The notes under the pieces are model-generated. The model worked only from the letters and a program-made list of their open reading frames with translations. It was not told the DNA's origin and did no database searches. Below, piece after piece: positions 1-12,700 of a DNA stretch of 64,000 nucleotides. Both the position numbers and the translations under genes were made by a program. The stretch covers positions 16,822,199-16,886,198 of the forward strand of contig NC_083654.1 of the NCBI RefSeq assembly GCF_963576545.1. The letters run 5' to 3'. Each line of letters starts with the position of its first letter. Position 1 is the stretch's first letter. This DNA comes from Limanda limanda. Lineage: Eukaryota; Chordata; Actinopteri; Pleuronectiformes; Pleuronectidae.

Positions 1-766
1 GTTCTCACCTCATAAACCAACCGTGACCTTCGCAGCCTCAGACACCCACTGATTTCAGCTGATTACAGATATTATTATTAACTACAGTGAAAATCCTGAA
101 ACTATCTATTCCACAGTGAAAATGTTGGACTTTAATTTGAAAAATCTCCAAATCCATACAGTAAAAATGTTTGATATTCAGTATGTAGGTAGTCAGAGAG
201 GTCCTGATCACAGGCATATCAGTCTCTATCTGAAGGAAGTGATCAGGTTGGTCTCAAAACTCCAGGGAGAGAAGTTTCCTAACACAAATAATTATTTTTA
301 CCACCTGTAAGGACTCCGGTTCAGAGCACAGCTTAAAGTTAAATTAGAGAATGAAAGAGAGAGAAACAAAAATGTTTTTCAGCAGAGACGTATCCACAGT
401 CTTGTTTGTAACATCTTTGAATGAGCAATAGTGCACGACAGATTCAAGATGTGGTAGTAATATAAAGTCTGTAAAGTAGGAAGTGGATGGTCTTAACTAG
501 ATAACCAGCTGAAATGACATAAGTACATTAATATGAGTGTTTACAGTCTATTGTAAATCACAAATCAAAAGATATATTTACTTGCCTTTATACTAACACA
601 CTTCACATACAGTGAACAGTGAAGTTGGAATTTTACCTGTGTTTAATATTTCAAACCACATCCGTCAGAAAACCTTCATACATCACAAAGTTCCCTTTGT
701 GGCTGCAAGTGTCAGAATAGATTCAACAACTCTCTCTCTCCCCTTTTCCTTCCTGAAAGTAAGAAG
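1..766. other. non-genic flank
   Basis: AT-rich sequence downstream of MED30. I see no exon, no long reading frame with recognisable protein and no clear repeat until the (ATCC) tail near 767. Confidence 0.5.
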
Positions 767-1100
767 TCATCCATCCATCAATTTATTCAGGTCGCACGGT
801 GGCAGCAGCTGAATCCAGGTAACCCAGACGTCCCTTCTCCCCGGCAGCACCCCCCCTCCTCTGGGGGGATCCCGAGGCGTTCCGATGCACAGTGAGATGT
901 TCAATCCATCCAGCGAGCTGCGGGTCTCCCCCCGGGGCCGCCTGAGAGTCGTACGTGCCCAGAGAACCTGGGATGGAAGTCACTCCGGAGGCGTCATGAT
1001 CAGACGCCAGAACCACATCGAGCTTTCCACACGAAGGAGCCGCTGACGCCGAGCTCCCTGCAGAGGCCTGAACTCTTTAACCTCTCTGGGACTGAGCCAC
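767..1100 (-). mobile_element. RTE-type LINE 3' fragment (Rex3/Expander-like)
   Basis: GC-rich island in AT-rich DNA that starts with a short ATCC tail (767-779), as expected for the 3' tail of an RTE-clade LINE read on the minus strand. One minus-strand frame reads ERLGIPPEE before a short end and stop, and upstream RPRG then a W/LDGLNIS-like stretch. This resembles the C-terminal end of fish RTE reverse transcriptase ORFs as I remember them. The frame is broken by shifts, so this is a dead, 5'-truncated copy. Clade assignment is from recalled family features, not an alignment. Confidence 0.55.
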
Positions 1101-2006
1101 CTGACGCAGGGAACATGTTCACAATCTAATTCTTTTGGTCACTTCCCATACCTCATCACTTATTCCATCATGAAACAAGATTCACACAACCCATCATACT
1201 CTGTATTCTTGAATGAAGGAAACTTAAAACATGACAAAACATCAGGAGGAAGGAATTAAGGTGTGCATGAAATATAATTGTTGTGATGGTGAGAATGACA
1301 TGACTGTTGTTGATAGAATTTGTGTTTTGGAAAATGCACATTATACTTAATGTTTTTTTGTAGTTTACAAATACTTCCTCATCTCTCAAGGTTTGTTAGA
1401 TTTTTTACCTTCTATTTGCTTGGGCTGTTTGTTATTTATTTACAGTCAATAACTTTCAAGTTGTATCATGAGTTTAAAGATGCTCTTTCACAACTTTTGA
1501 TTCCCAGGAGTTGAACAGAAATGCTTCATAAACCAGGGCCAGATAATCAATAAACACTGAAAGATGAAAAATGCAGCACAAAGAAACGTTGACTTTAAAG
1601 AAATGAAGCAAAGCAAAATGTGTAGTTCAGCAGAATCCTTTAAACTGCATTGTAATTCAAACATGTCCAATTCAATCAGAGAGACAATCGTTTCACATCA
1701 AAATAAAAAATCATCTGATCAATAAAATTAGAATAAAACTTTTTGGCCACAAAAATTGTTTAGATAAACTTTTCAAAAACGAAGAACTTCAGATAAATCT
1801 AACGCTATGAACTGTTACAGCATGTGAGGATTAAACAAAACCGATAAGTCTCTATTCAGCTGCTAGTACCTACAAGTAGAGAAAACAATATATAGAATTT
1901 GAGATTATTATATAATGACGATTTGAATGTACGATATCGAGGTAGACCCGTCTGATGTGTGGGGGGGGGGGGGGGTCGTCTTCATGTGTCTCCTCTTCTT
2001 TTACAC
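1101..2006. other. non-genic region downstream of MED30
   Basis: AT-rich, with a poly-G run at about 1962-1974. No exon is recognised. It may include the distal MED30 3' UTR if the signal at 2007 is not used. Confidence 0.4.
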
Positions 2007-2012
2007 TTTATT
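2007..2012 (-). terminator. candidate MED30 polyadenylation signal
   Basis: TTTATT on the plus strand (AATAAA on the minus strand) lies about 200 nt after the MED30 stop codon, beyond the (CA)n tract of the 3' UTR. It is the first canonical signal I see downstream of the stop. Confidence 0.4.
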
Positions 2013-2118
2013 GTTTTCATATCTTTTTCTTCAGCAAACAGGCCGATATCTTCATTTCCTCTGTAAAGTGCAGCTTCAGCCCGTCTCTGCTTTACCCTGT
2101 CACTCGTCCAGTTTTCAA

Positions 2119-2120
<2 letters not shown>

Positions 2121-2199
<79 letters not shown>
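2121..2199. repeat. (GT)n microsatellite in MED30 3' UTR
   Basis: About 39 uninterrupted GT units. On the coding (minus) strand this is a (CA)n tract beginning about 12 nt after the MED30 stop codon, so it would be transcribed in the 3' UTR. Confidence 0.9.
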
Positions 2200-2200
<1 letters not shown>

Positions 2201-2211
2201 TTGTGTGAGTC

Positions 2212-3722
2212 TCAGCTCCTGACAGCCAGCATGGAGTTGATCTCCCAGATGAGGTTGCGGAGTTGGTCCATGATCTGCTTCAGCTGCTGATTCTTCTGCT
2301 TCAGCTTCTGCAAGAAAAATTACAGGAAGAAAAAAATAAATGTAAGATGCACAAAAAAAAAAGGAGAATTTTACAAGATCAAATAAATGCTTTTCTTCTG
2401 ATAGAGCCAGAGAGAGAGAGAGAGGGCGAGAGAGAGGAGCTCCTTCACTCAGGAGCTACTGTATCTGCAGTGCAGTGAAATCTATTAAGATTAAATCAAT
2501 CTCTCTCTCTCAGTAACACTCCTTTAGCCATGACTAATTACCAGCCATTTTTTGCAGCGCAGATAACACCTTGAGCAATCGATTTCACACAGCTCTCTTA
2601 ATATCAACTGTTTAGCTGATTGTCCTTGAAGATATTCCAGAGTGGAACATTTGGAGGCCTTCCAGTCTCTCTCTCTCGCGCTCTCTGGGGGGGGCTCTCG
2701 CTGCCTCTCAAGCTCTCTCACTCTTTTCTCTCTCCTCTTTCAGTGTCTCTCTGTGCGACTTTCACTTTGATTCTGAGTGTGTGTGAGTGTGTGTGCATTA
2801 CAAGGGATATGCCTCATTACTCTGACAATCCAGTCTTGAAATAACTCATCATTTGCCCGAAATTAATGATATGATACTTTGAGCTTTTGTAATTTTGCTC
2901 CCAAAAAAACCCCCAATGCAAACTGTTCCTTTTTCTTTCTTTTTTTTACATAGAAAGAATAAAAAAAAGAGAGAAGCAGCAGCATAGATATGTTTTTTTA
3001 TCTTGGCTTTTTGGTTGTAAACGTGTAGATTTGGCTTCAAAGTCAAAATCCGTTGCTTTTGAATCCAGGTTCTTCCACGCACACAAAAAAAGAATCTTTC
3101 TTTAAAGCCAGATATGAAAATCCAAATTTTTTTCTCAGCAGAACAAGACAGGGAGGCTGCAAAGCCTTTACAGATCGTTCATTATGAAGAGCTCGCTGGC
3201 ATATCTTGATATATGAATAACACGACTGCTATTATCACAAAAGTGATTCCGCAACCTAAGGGAGGAGGAACTCCATTCATAACCTCGTAAGTAGAGTAAC
3301 GCTAATCCTTCACACCTTTAATAGAATGTTTAGAGAAGAGGATACTACAGGGAACAAAGCCGAGGAAAGGAGCTCTGAACAGCCTCTTTTATGACGGTTT
3401 GACACTCACACACTCACACACTCACACACACAGACACACACACCTCTTCAGGACTCAAGCTGATGCACTCTCTAATTTCTTGGCCTGCCACTCAACAGCC
3501 AGGCCCCACAATAATGTTGTGATGCCTTTTCCGTCCGCAGCAGGCGGCTCCTGACTCGCTCTGACACAGCATCAGCCGCGGCGGGGGGGCCAGTCAACAA
3601 CTCATGAAAGTAAACAAGGAAGCGCTGTCTGCCATCCCGTCTCTGAAGGCCTCCTGCAGACTGGCAGACGGCCGACCTGCTTCACATAACCTGCAGACGC
3701 TGGCAGATGTCGGCACAGTGGC

Positions 3723-3758
<36 letters not shown>

Positions 3759-6700
3759 AAGTGACCTGACGCAGGGTGGATATGGAGATTGACACACGGA
3801 GGAGACGCAGGGACACGCTGTGTGATGGCGCCCGACGGGATAAGACTTCACTGCATCGATCCACGAGACAACGACACTGATTAAACAGAGCAGGTATCGG
3901 TTTGGGAGTGATGAGCTAACATGCTGCAACTAATGACAATTGTCATTATTGATTAATCCGTTGATTACTTTTACATATACTCACTTTGTCTCTAAAATAG
4001 TGGAACATTTTTAAAAAATGGAGATGTGAGTTTTAGAATTATAGGAAAGTATTGAATCATCACATTTAGAGAACAATTAACAAAATATGACTTTTTGTGA
4101 ACTTACTTTTATCTATAAATTCACATTCAAACTGATTTTTGAATGTTTAAGATAAGTTATAATATATATTGAATTGTTCTCATCATTTTATCTTGTAAAG
4201 CCAGTAACTGTGTTTTGAAGGTTATTAATATTATTATGTGTGTGTGTCTGTGTGTGTGTAAGGTCATGTTAATCTGTCCAACCTCAGGGAGCGCTCAGGT
4301 GCCCTGACAGCACATCTGGACACATCTGGACAGAGGACAAACCAGAGTGAGATGTGTTCACCCTCAAAACATTCAAAACATCAAAAGATCCCATGGACAT
4401 AAAGAGTTTGTTCACTGGACAGAGTTTTGGCAGAAAGGTGATGGGAATGTCCCAGTGCCTGACTTTGTACTGACAGTTATTTGAAAGCTGCTTTAAAAGA
4501 TTTTAACTAGAGTCAAAAGTGATTTGACGTTAATGAATTTTGCTTTAATAACTGTTGAATGTGACGCACCCTAATAGAGAAGCACAGATTTGACAACTAC
4601 TCAAATAACAGATATACAGACTGGACATTAAATGTTAACATATTTAGATACTGTTACTTTTCTGTATTACGCCAAAAATGGTAAATACTTGCAGAGTCAA
4701 GTTTCCCAAATGAGATTAACTGCCACTCTGCGTCTAATATTATCATTATTATATTACTAAGACATCTGAGGATGTCCCCCTGTGGCTTTTAGAAATTGAG
4801 GCGGGCATTTAAATCTTTCTCTTTTTGTCATTTCACATTCAGACTAAAAGGATTTTAGGGAAAATAATGAATTGATTAACCAATGATGGAATTAACTATT
4901 AATTGCAGTCAGGCCTTAAAGCAAAGAAAATGTTTCTGAATGAACCACTGCGCTTAAAATTATGTTCATTACCATCTGCAACACAGCTCATTGAAAAACA
5001 AGGTCCTGAACACAAGTGTGTGTATCTGTGGACAGATTGTGATGCAGTCATGAAACTTTACGTGTGTAGTTGAATCAACTAGTTCACAAACAGCTGATTC
5101 ACTGATATTTTAACTATTTTCTTAAACACTATTAGTCAATATTATTATGCAATGTTTAAAAATACATCTTCATTAAACAACAAAAACATAGAGAAGTGAC
5201 ATATTAACATGGAGACTACTTATCAACGGTCCGTAAAATATGACAGGTTTCCGTTTATCTGAAGAAACCCTCACTTCTGTCTTTGTGCTCTGATGTTACT
5301 TGAAGACGAGGAACCTGAACGTCCTCTGAGTCAGAGGGAAATCATCTATTAACGTAGAACCGAGCATCTGCAGCTTTTATCTCTCTTCTGATGCCTTGAT
5401 CACCGTCCAATTTATAACAACCCCATCAGTTTGGATCTCTGAGGAACGATTACACATAGATGAGTCGTGTATCAGAGCAGTGATTAGACACACGAGGAAA
5501 GGGACAGTGGCTCCATCATTAGCCGAGGCCTTTAAAATAAAAAAGAAACAATTGGAAGTGCAGAGCAGATGATTGTTTGTTTAAGTGACGTGGGTGAAGG
5601 GCTGTTTCTCAGTCTCTTCCATCTGCTTCTCCTCGTCTGCCTTCCTCTGATTCCCTTCATCATTCTCCCTTTCTCCCCTGTGCGTCCAAATCAGATCAAA
5701 GAGGCTGTCCTCAGTAGAGGGGTAAAAGACAGACGTGAAAGAAGAGCTGAATTTTTCATCCAAATCACTTTATTAAAATTCTGCTCCACTGAAACTTCTT
5801 CACGAGAGCAGCTCTAACTACTGCATCTCTCGGGCTCGGGCCACCAAGAGATACTCGCTGCAAAATATATTCATGCATTCACATCTTTGTGGGCTCAGCA
5901 GGGATTGCTTTCAATTAAAAGTGAATGGATTTTCTTAACTTCAACACATCAATGTTTTCCGACGGTCGTACAACATAATCTGTAAATACTTGGGATTTAT
6001 CAAATGTAGGCCAATCAAGCAACGGGGCATCTCCAGCCTTATCAAGTTGGATAATTGGCATCTCAATATTAATTAATTCTGTCGCTTTATCTCCACATTA
6101 AAGTCGACTGGGGAGTTTTATGATCCATTAGACATTATAGGAAAATCAAGCTAATCTTGTAATTATGTCATTGTATGAGTAAGATGTATTAGGTATTTGT
6201 CTGCTTTTTGGCCATTTAACCAGTTTCATCTGCGATTAAATACACGCCAGCGTTGCTTTTTGATGATGTGATTTGAGATAATGGTAAAGGACGAAATTAC
6301 TTAGATCAAAATATTCACACACACACACACACACACACACATGCACGAAAAGGAGGAGAGAGGTGGAAAATAGCAAGTAGAGCAAAAACGTGCCTTCACT
6401 CAGGATTCCTCTGCTAATCCGCCCTGACGCTGGCGACTCAAATCGCAGCTTTGACTCTGACGGATCTGGCTGAGAATTACAAGTGTAAGTGTCTGTGAGT
6501 AAGGAGAAGGGATTAGAGGAGAGGAGAGGAAAAGAGTTGAGAGGAAGAGGAAGTGAAAAATGAGAGGAGAGGATAGAGAAAGAGTTGAGAGGAGGATACA
6601 GAGGGAAAGTGAGAGAGGAGGAACTGGAGAAGTGGAGATGGAGGAGGAGAGGAGAGACGGAGAAAGGTAGAAGAAGTGCAAACAGTTGAGAGGAAGAGGT

Positions 6701-9700
6701 ATCTATAGAGAGAGAGAGGGAGAGGAGGAGAGGAATAAAGAGGTAAAGACATGTGACAGCGTCTCCTATATTCTATACATCACCAGTCACGTGTGAGGGA
6801 TTTAAAACCTTCATCTGCAACATCACGATCATCACACTCTCATCTTTAAAATACACAAACTATTTTTCCTGTAGTAAAGGTTTTTGCATAATCCTGTAGA
6901 CAAACAAACAAACAAACAAACAAACCAACCAACCAACAGGGACAGGAGGAGAAAACAATCTCCTCGGTGAAACATCACAGTGAAACTAAATCTTTCCTGT
7001 GCAACTTCAGTATACGACTGAGATCCGTGCTTCTAAAATATTCACGTAAATCTGAAGAGAGAAATCTGAGGAGAAACACTCATCATCTCAAAGTGTGTCC
7101 ACTACACACGCTGTTATGTCCTGATTCCTTCAGCTATCATACTGCATTCATAAAAGATATCAGGTGGAATTTGAAATGGCTAGGCCTCATATATTTCAGG
7201 AAGTCAGCCAGAGAGGAGAATTATTCAGCAGAATTACATAATAAAAACGATAGAAGTATCAACGCGTACTTACAGATGAGAAAAAATGCAGCCCTACTTC
7301 TGTTCTATTATTTTAGGCCTTGTTGAAATGTTTAGTATTTTTCCTGGTATATTTTATCATAGTACTCTTGTCCTATGATTATATAGCAGTTATATGCTAC
7401 TGTAATGTCCAACTAATCTAAGCTAAATATGCAGCAATCACAGTATAAATCTGTTCAGACTGTATTACCTGCAGCACTTATCAGTAAATCAGTAAGTAAT
7501 GGTTTAGTTAATCCTGAATACTCAGATATTGTATATCAGCATGACGTGAGTGCATTTGAGCAAAAAATGTTCCTCCAAATTGAAATGTGGCTTTAAGGGA
7601 AACACTCTGGCCACTGAGGGAACTTGTAAAAAGCACATGTGAGCTGGGGGTAAGTAAGCTGCTTACTGCTCCGTGCTGCGCCGGGGGAGCCCTGCGACGC
7701 CGAGTCGGCCGTGGTTCACCATCTGACAGTCTGCCCACAGGGAGCTGGGCCGAGCAGCTTTAATTCGCCTGACATCAGTTTAAAAAAGCCTTAATTGACT
7801 TTGTAAACTTTATGGCTTTTTCTCAACGGGACTGTTTAAGTGCCAGTGCGCTCTCTGTTTGGCACAGAGGGGTTTTGACGGCAGATAAAAGCCTTCTCTT
7901 CCAGCAGTGGCAGAAATACAATAGCCATGTTGTCAGCCATGCATACACCTACCGACGAGGTTCTTTCAATACGTCCTCAGCATTGAGGTGGAAAGCCTGC
8001 AGTGTCAGCCGGCTGTTGCAGAAGGGTTGCGATCGATTTAGCCTTTTTAGAAGTATCGGAGGCTAGGCAGCCCCTTGCTCTCTCGTAAGCACTTGAGTCT
8101 CAGCCAGGTAGCCCCATCGATTGGGCTTTCCTTTGTGATTTGGTTGCCAGTGATAAGAAATGAGGGACAGGGAGGTTGAGGTGCTGTTGCTTTAAAAAAC
8201 CAATGATGTGCAGCCACGCAAGCGACTTAATCATCAGCAAAACTGCACATGAAAGCAAAAAGCTGGAAACGTGGCTGTGTTTACTGAGCAGGGGCCAAGT
8301 GACATGTTAAACGAGGAATATATGTCACTGCATAAGTCAGGGGGGAAAAAATTGCCGTCCTAAGCACATGCTATTCGCTCCTGTGCCTTGGTGCGTTGCA
8401 AAATCTGAGTTCATTCTCAGTTCAGAAGAGGAATCGGGTTAATTTGTACAGAACGGCAGCTTGAGAAATGATAAGCAAAATTTAATTCTACCTTCTGGCT
8501 TTTAAAATGCAGTGACTGCACATGATCCCATAAGCACAGACACAGACACACACATATATACAGTAGAGGTACGGGTAGAGCCAAACAAATATAACATGAA
8601 GCCAATAGCATGTCAATACTTGAGTTTATTAAATAAGAAAAAACTGACTATATGTTCCCTGGTCCCCTGTTCTACACAACAAAATGATTTTTCAACTATC
8701 AAAAGGTTGTTAAGGAGGTGTGACTAATCTGAGGAGGCAGGATTCAGCAATAAACTTTATAATCAAAGAAGACAGGGAAAAGATATAAGCAGCTGAATAG
8801 GTAATATAAAACTGTAATGGCACACACATCTGCTAAGGCCTGGCAGTCCTCTTGATAAAAAACCACAATTTAATTTACAATATCTTGATTCTTATTTGGA
8901 TTTGCACCAAATCCACACACTCATAAATATCAGTCCCTTAAACGTGCCTGAATTAAATAATCTACATTAAGATCCACGGATTATTCTCTGTGAAATAAGG
9001 AAAATGTGGACAAACACTTTCACAATGTTGAAGAAATGGAAATAAAATTAATGAATTTCCCCCCAGATGTTTTTTTACAGTTCTATACATTTCTATAAAT
9101 AAAAAAATGCCTAAAACGAAGCTATATTCAAAAGATATATTTAAATCAGGCTGTTTAATTGGAGGTTTTTCCTTCCTGACATCTGTGCCACAAACTAGAG
9201 CTTATGGCAGGGACCACAGAGGGAAGTAGAACAGTGGCTGCAGCTTGAAGCCTGAGAGCAGATTTCCAGACTCGAGCAGATGATGTGGGTGCATGCATTT
9301 GTTTATCTGCGTGTTTGTGTGTACTGTAGGAACGACTGTGCATGTTCTGTGTGCGCACGCATGCATGTGAGTGCTGAGAGCCGAGTCAGAGAGAGACACC
9401 GTCTGAATCTCAAAGCAGGCAGGCCATGTCTCTTTCATCTCTCTCAGATGTTTGTCAGGAGCTTATATCATCTGAGGCCGAGTTGATCCTCTCACACTCT
9501 AAGTAAACATGATACTTAAAGAGCCTTTAATGGGCAGTGGAGGGCTCCTGCGAGATTGGAAAAGAACTTTGATTTAGATTTACTTCAGGTGCCGACAACA
9601 GTTCTTCAGACGTCAAAAAGCATCTTGCGACTCGCGATGTGTTAAATTGGTACAACCACTCATGCGCACTTAAAATCAGCCCCAATGGAGCCTCTTCGAC

Positions 9701-12700
9701 TAAGTAATATTGGTTTTAATTACCGCAATCGTTTTTAAAGAATAAAGGCAGCAGTGAGTGGGGAAGACGAAAAGGACACACGCAGGAAGATTTGTATAGA
9801 GACAAGAGAGGTAATTCCAATTTGAAGTCTCCAATCCATTCATAAGAGATGTCTTTTTTTTATTGCGAGCAGTAAGACTTGAGGGAGACAGGAGAACAAG
9901 AGATTACATGCGCCTCGTCAAAACTCTTTACAGACTCGTCACATACGCACAAGGCAGTTTCTCAAGATGAAATGTAAACATTTCTGCCAGCACCTGAGCA
10001 AGCAGCTTTTCCTTTACTAAGTGAAAAGTAGAATGAAAAGTGATGACAGGGTTTGAAGTCAATATAAAAAGAAAACCACAGCCGCGGTTCGGGTAATGTA
10101 ACGTGCCCTTTAGCAGCCGCGGCCCCGGCCCTCAGTCAGCTCCTGACAACAAACTCTGACTACAGCGAAATGTGAAAACAAACGCACCTGATCAGAGCGT
10201 TCACATCCCCTGGGCTGCACACCACAGAGGCTGCTGTGGTTTGTTTACGCCCTGTTTTCGTGCTTACGCTGTAACTTTATATATTTTGCTGAATCCTCTC
10301 AATTTGGACTAAGCACCTTGACTTCCATGTCGCCAATCACAGGGTGTGATAAGGCTGAGCCACGTTCTGGAGTCGTTTCTCTCAAACAGTAACTCAACTT
10401 GGTTTCATTTGTCGAAGTTCTTTCTTTAGATGCACGACCTTCTGTCCACAGGAGGTAGTAATGAAGTTAATTCATAAACCGTACATAAAGATGTACGACG
10501 TGTCTCCACTTCCTACCACCACCCGGATATCCAGAAAAAAAAACAAAAACCTCCACCGAGACTCAGGCTTGAGATTGTGGTGAGGAGGAGGAGGAAGGAG
10601 GAAGACCAGGTTTGTTTCAGGCACTCGACTACACAAACCCATTATTAATACATCTACAGCAACACATTTACTACCACTGCCACCTCAGAGCAAACCCCTA
10701 TGTTTCAGCCATTATCTTTCACACAGAATTCGATAACGTCAAGTATGAAAAATCTGAGAACCTAAAGAGGGACTTCATAGAAATGCTGGATTACGAGGCC
10801 GAGGAGCTTGTTTGCCTGCTACAATTTTATCGTCTTCAGCGTGTACCTAACCATTGATCAATGCATACTCATTGTTTAAGAATCTATTTTAAAGTTATTA
10901 GATTAGATTAGATTAGGTTTCTTTATTTATCCACACAACGGGGAAATTCACTTGTTACAGCAAAATAAGAGAAAAACAGAATTTAAATAACAGTGCCGAA
11001 GCACAATAAAAAAGATCACAATATGTACACTACTGAATACACATAATGAGAGTACAGAAACAAAAACAAAAACAACCTGCAAAACAGACACTGTGCAAAA
11101 GCAGGTACTGGGGAGAAAGTGGAATGATGTAAGTAGATTGTCGTAGATGCTGTGTATGTGTTATCATTTTTGTTCTTTCATGCAAATGCATTGCGGTCAG
11201 ACAATAGTTAAAAAAAACCTGTGAATCTCTAATTGCTAACATTGCCCTGAAACAGTGTAAAACAAAGTAGAAAATAATTGGGGTTGGACTCGACACTAAA
11301 TGCAACAAAATGCTCAGGAAAACATTCTCCTCCCAAAAAAAGAAAAGCAGCTATGATTCCTCCTCCTCTGCAAAAGCTTTGTAGCTACACTGCCCTCCTG
11401 ACCTCAGCAAAACAATTAAAAAGCCTTTGGCATACAGAGAGCCTCTAATGGGCCACATATGAGGCTACTAATAAGACAGAGGTACGGCCACCTGCTGGGT
11501 CCAGCCTACTAATTTTGGAGCCCGAGCATTGTTGTGTAGTATGGGAAGGGAGTCGTGGAGGGAAAGAGAGATGGAAGAGAGAGAGAGAGAGAGAAAGGTG
11601 TAGGGAGGATTGGAGAAGATGGAGGGAGATGGACTGAAGCACAGCAGGGGAGGTGGCATCTGTGGGAGTGGAGAGACAGAAACAGAAAGGAGGAGGGAGA
11701 CAGGGAACCAGAGAGCAAAGCGATGGAGATGGAGAGAGACAGAGAGAGAGAGCATCTGCCAACTAAGCTGCATCCCTCTCTCCCCGCTCTTATTACAGTT
11801 AGGAGGTTGCCTTTGTTTATCATCAGGCCTCTGCAGACTCCCCGCCTGCTCTTCAGATAAAACTAACTGCCAGTGCCACTGGAATTCATTATATACACAC
11901 ACACACACACACACACAAACACATACACACACACACACACACCGAGCCAGCAGCCAGCTCGCTCAGGTCTGGAGAGGAGGAGAGGAGAGCCAGACAGCGG
12001 ATGGCTTTTCTATTTGAAATTACAAACACCCTCCTTGCTTTTCATTTCTCCCTTTCTCATTTGAATAAAGAGGACAGACGTGGTAATTAACGGGGTTATT
12101 AAAAAAGCAAGGCGGTGTGCAATGACGGAGGAAGAGGATGGGGAGGAGGGTGAGGGAGCAAGGGAGGGAGAAGTAGCAGCAGCAGAGTGGGAGAGATAGT
12201 AACTAAAAGAGGGGCGCGAGAGAGAGAGAGGAGAGAGGAGCTGTGGAGAATTAATAACAGGCCAGATCTCTCCAAGGCCTCCTTAATGGGCTGTGACAGG
12301 AATTTATTCACACTTAGGCCGGTATTAAATCAAACGCCAGGCGAGTGGCAGGCTGCAGCAGAGGGGCGGGGCCGGGGGGAGAAGGTGCAGCAGGGACAAC
12401 GGTGGGGGTCTGCCGTGTCACACACAGGTCCGGCATTACAACCCCCCCCCCCCTATGGGGTTGAGGGGTCATCTCCGAGAAATTTGGGATGGATAGAGGG
12501 CTAAAGAGTTTAAGGGGACGTACAGTATGAAGAGAACAAATGATGAGTGATGTGCCATTTACAAGACAGCCAGTCCCACGCCCCAGATGGAATGATTATC
12601 AAGTAGTCCAAAGAGCTTTCATGAATCATCCTTCCTCCGTTCTGCAGAATGCAGCGTCACTTAGCCGGACAGCCAGCCAGTAAGTCCATCAGTTCGCCAA

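Noticed and set aside
3594..3929. 111-codon minus-strand frame
   Set aside because: Contains the (GA)n tract as a Ser-Leu repeat and lies within MED30 intron 3 without splice signals that fit.
6400..6752. Ser/Leu-rich minus-strand frames
   Set aside because: Produced by the homopurine tract 6508-6745; no protein-like composition.
6967..7326. 119-codon plus-strand frame
   Set aside because: No recognisable domain or splice context in MED30 intron 3; chance frame.
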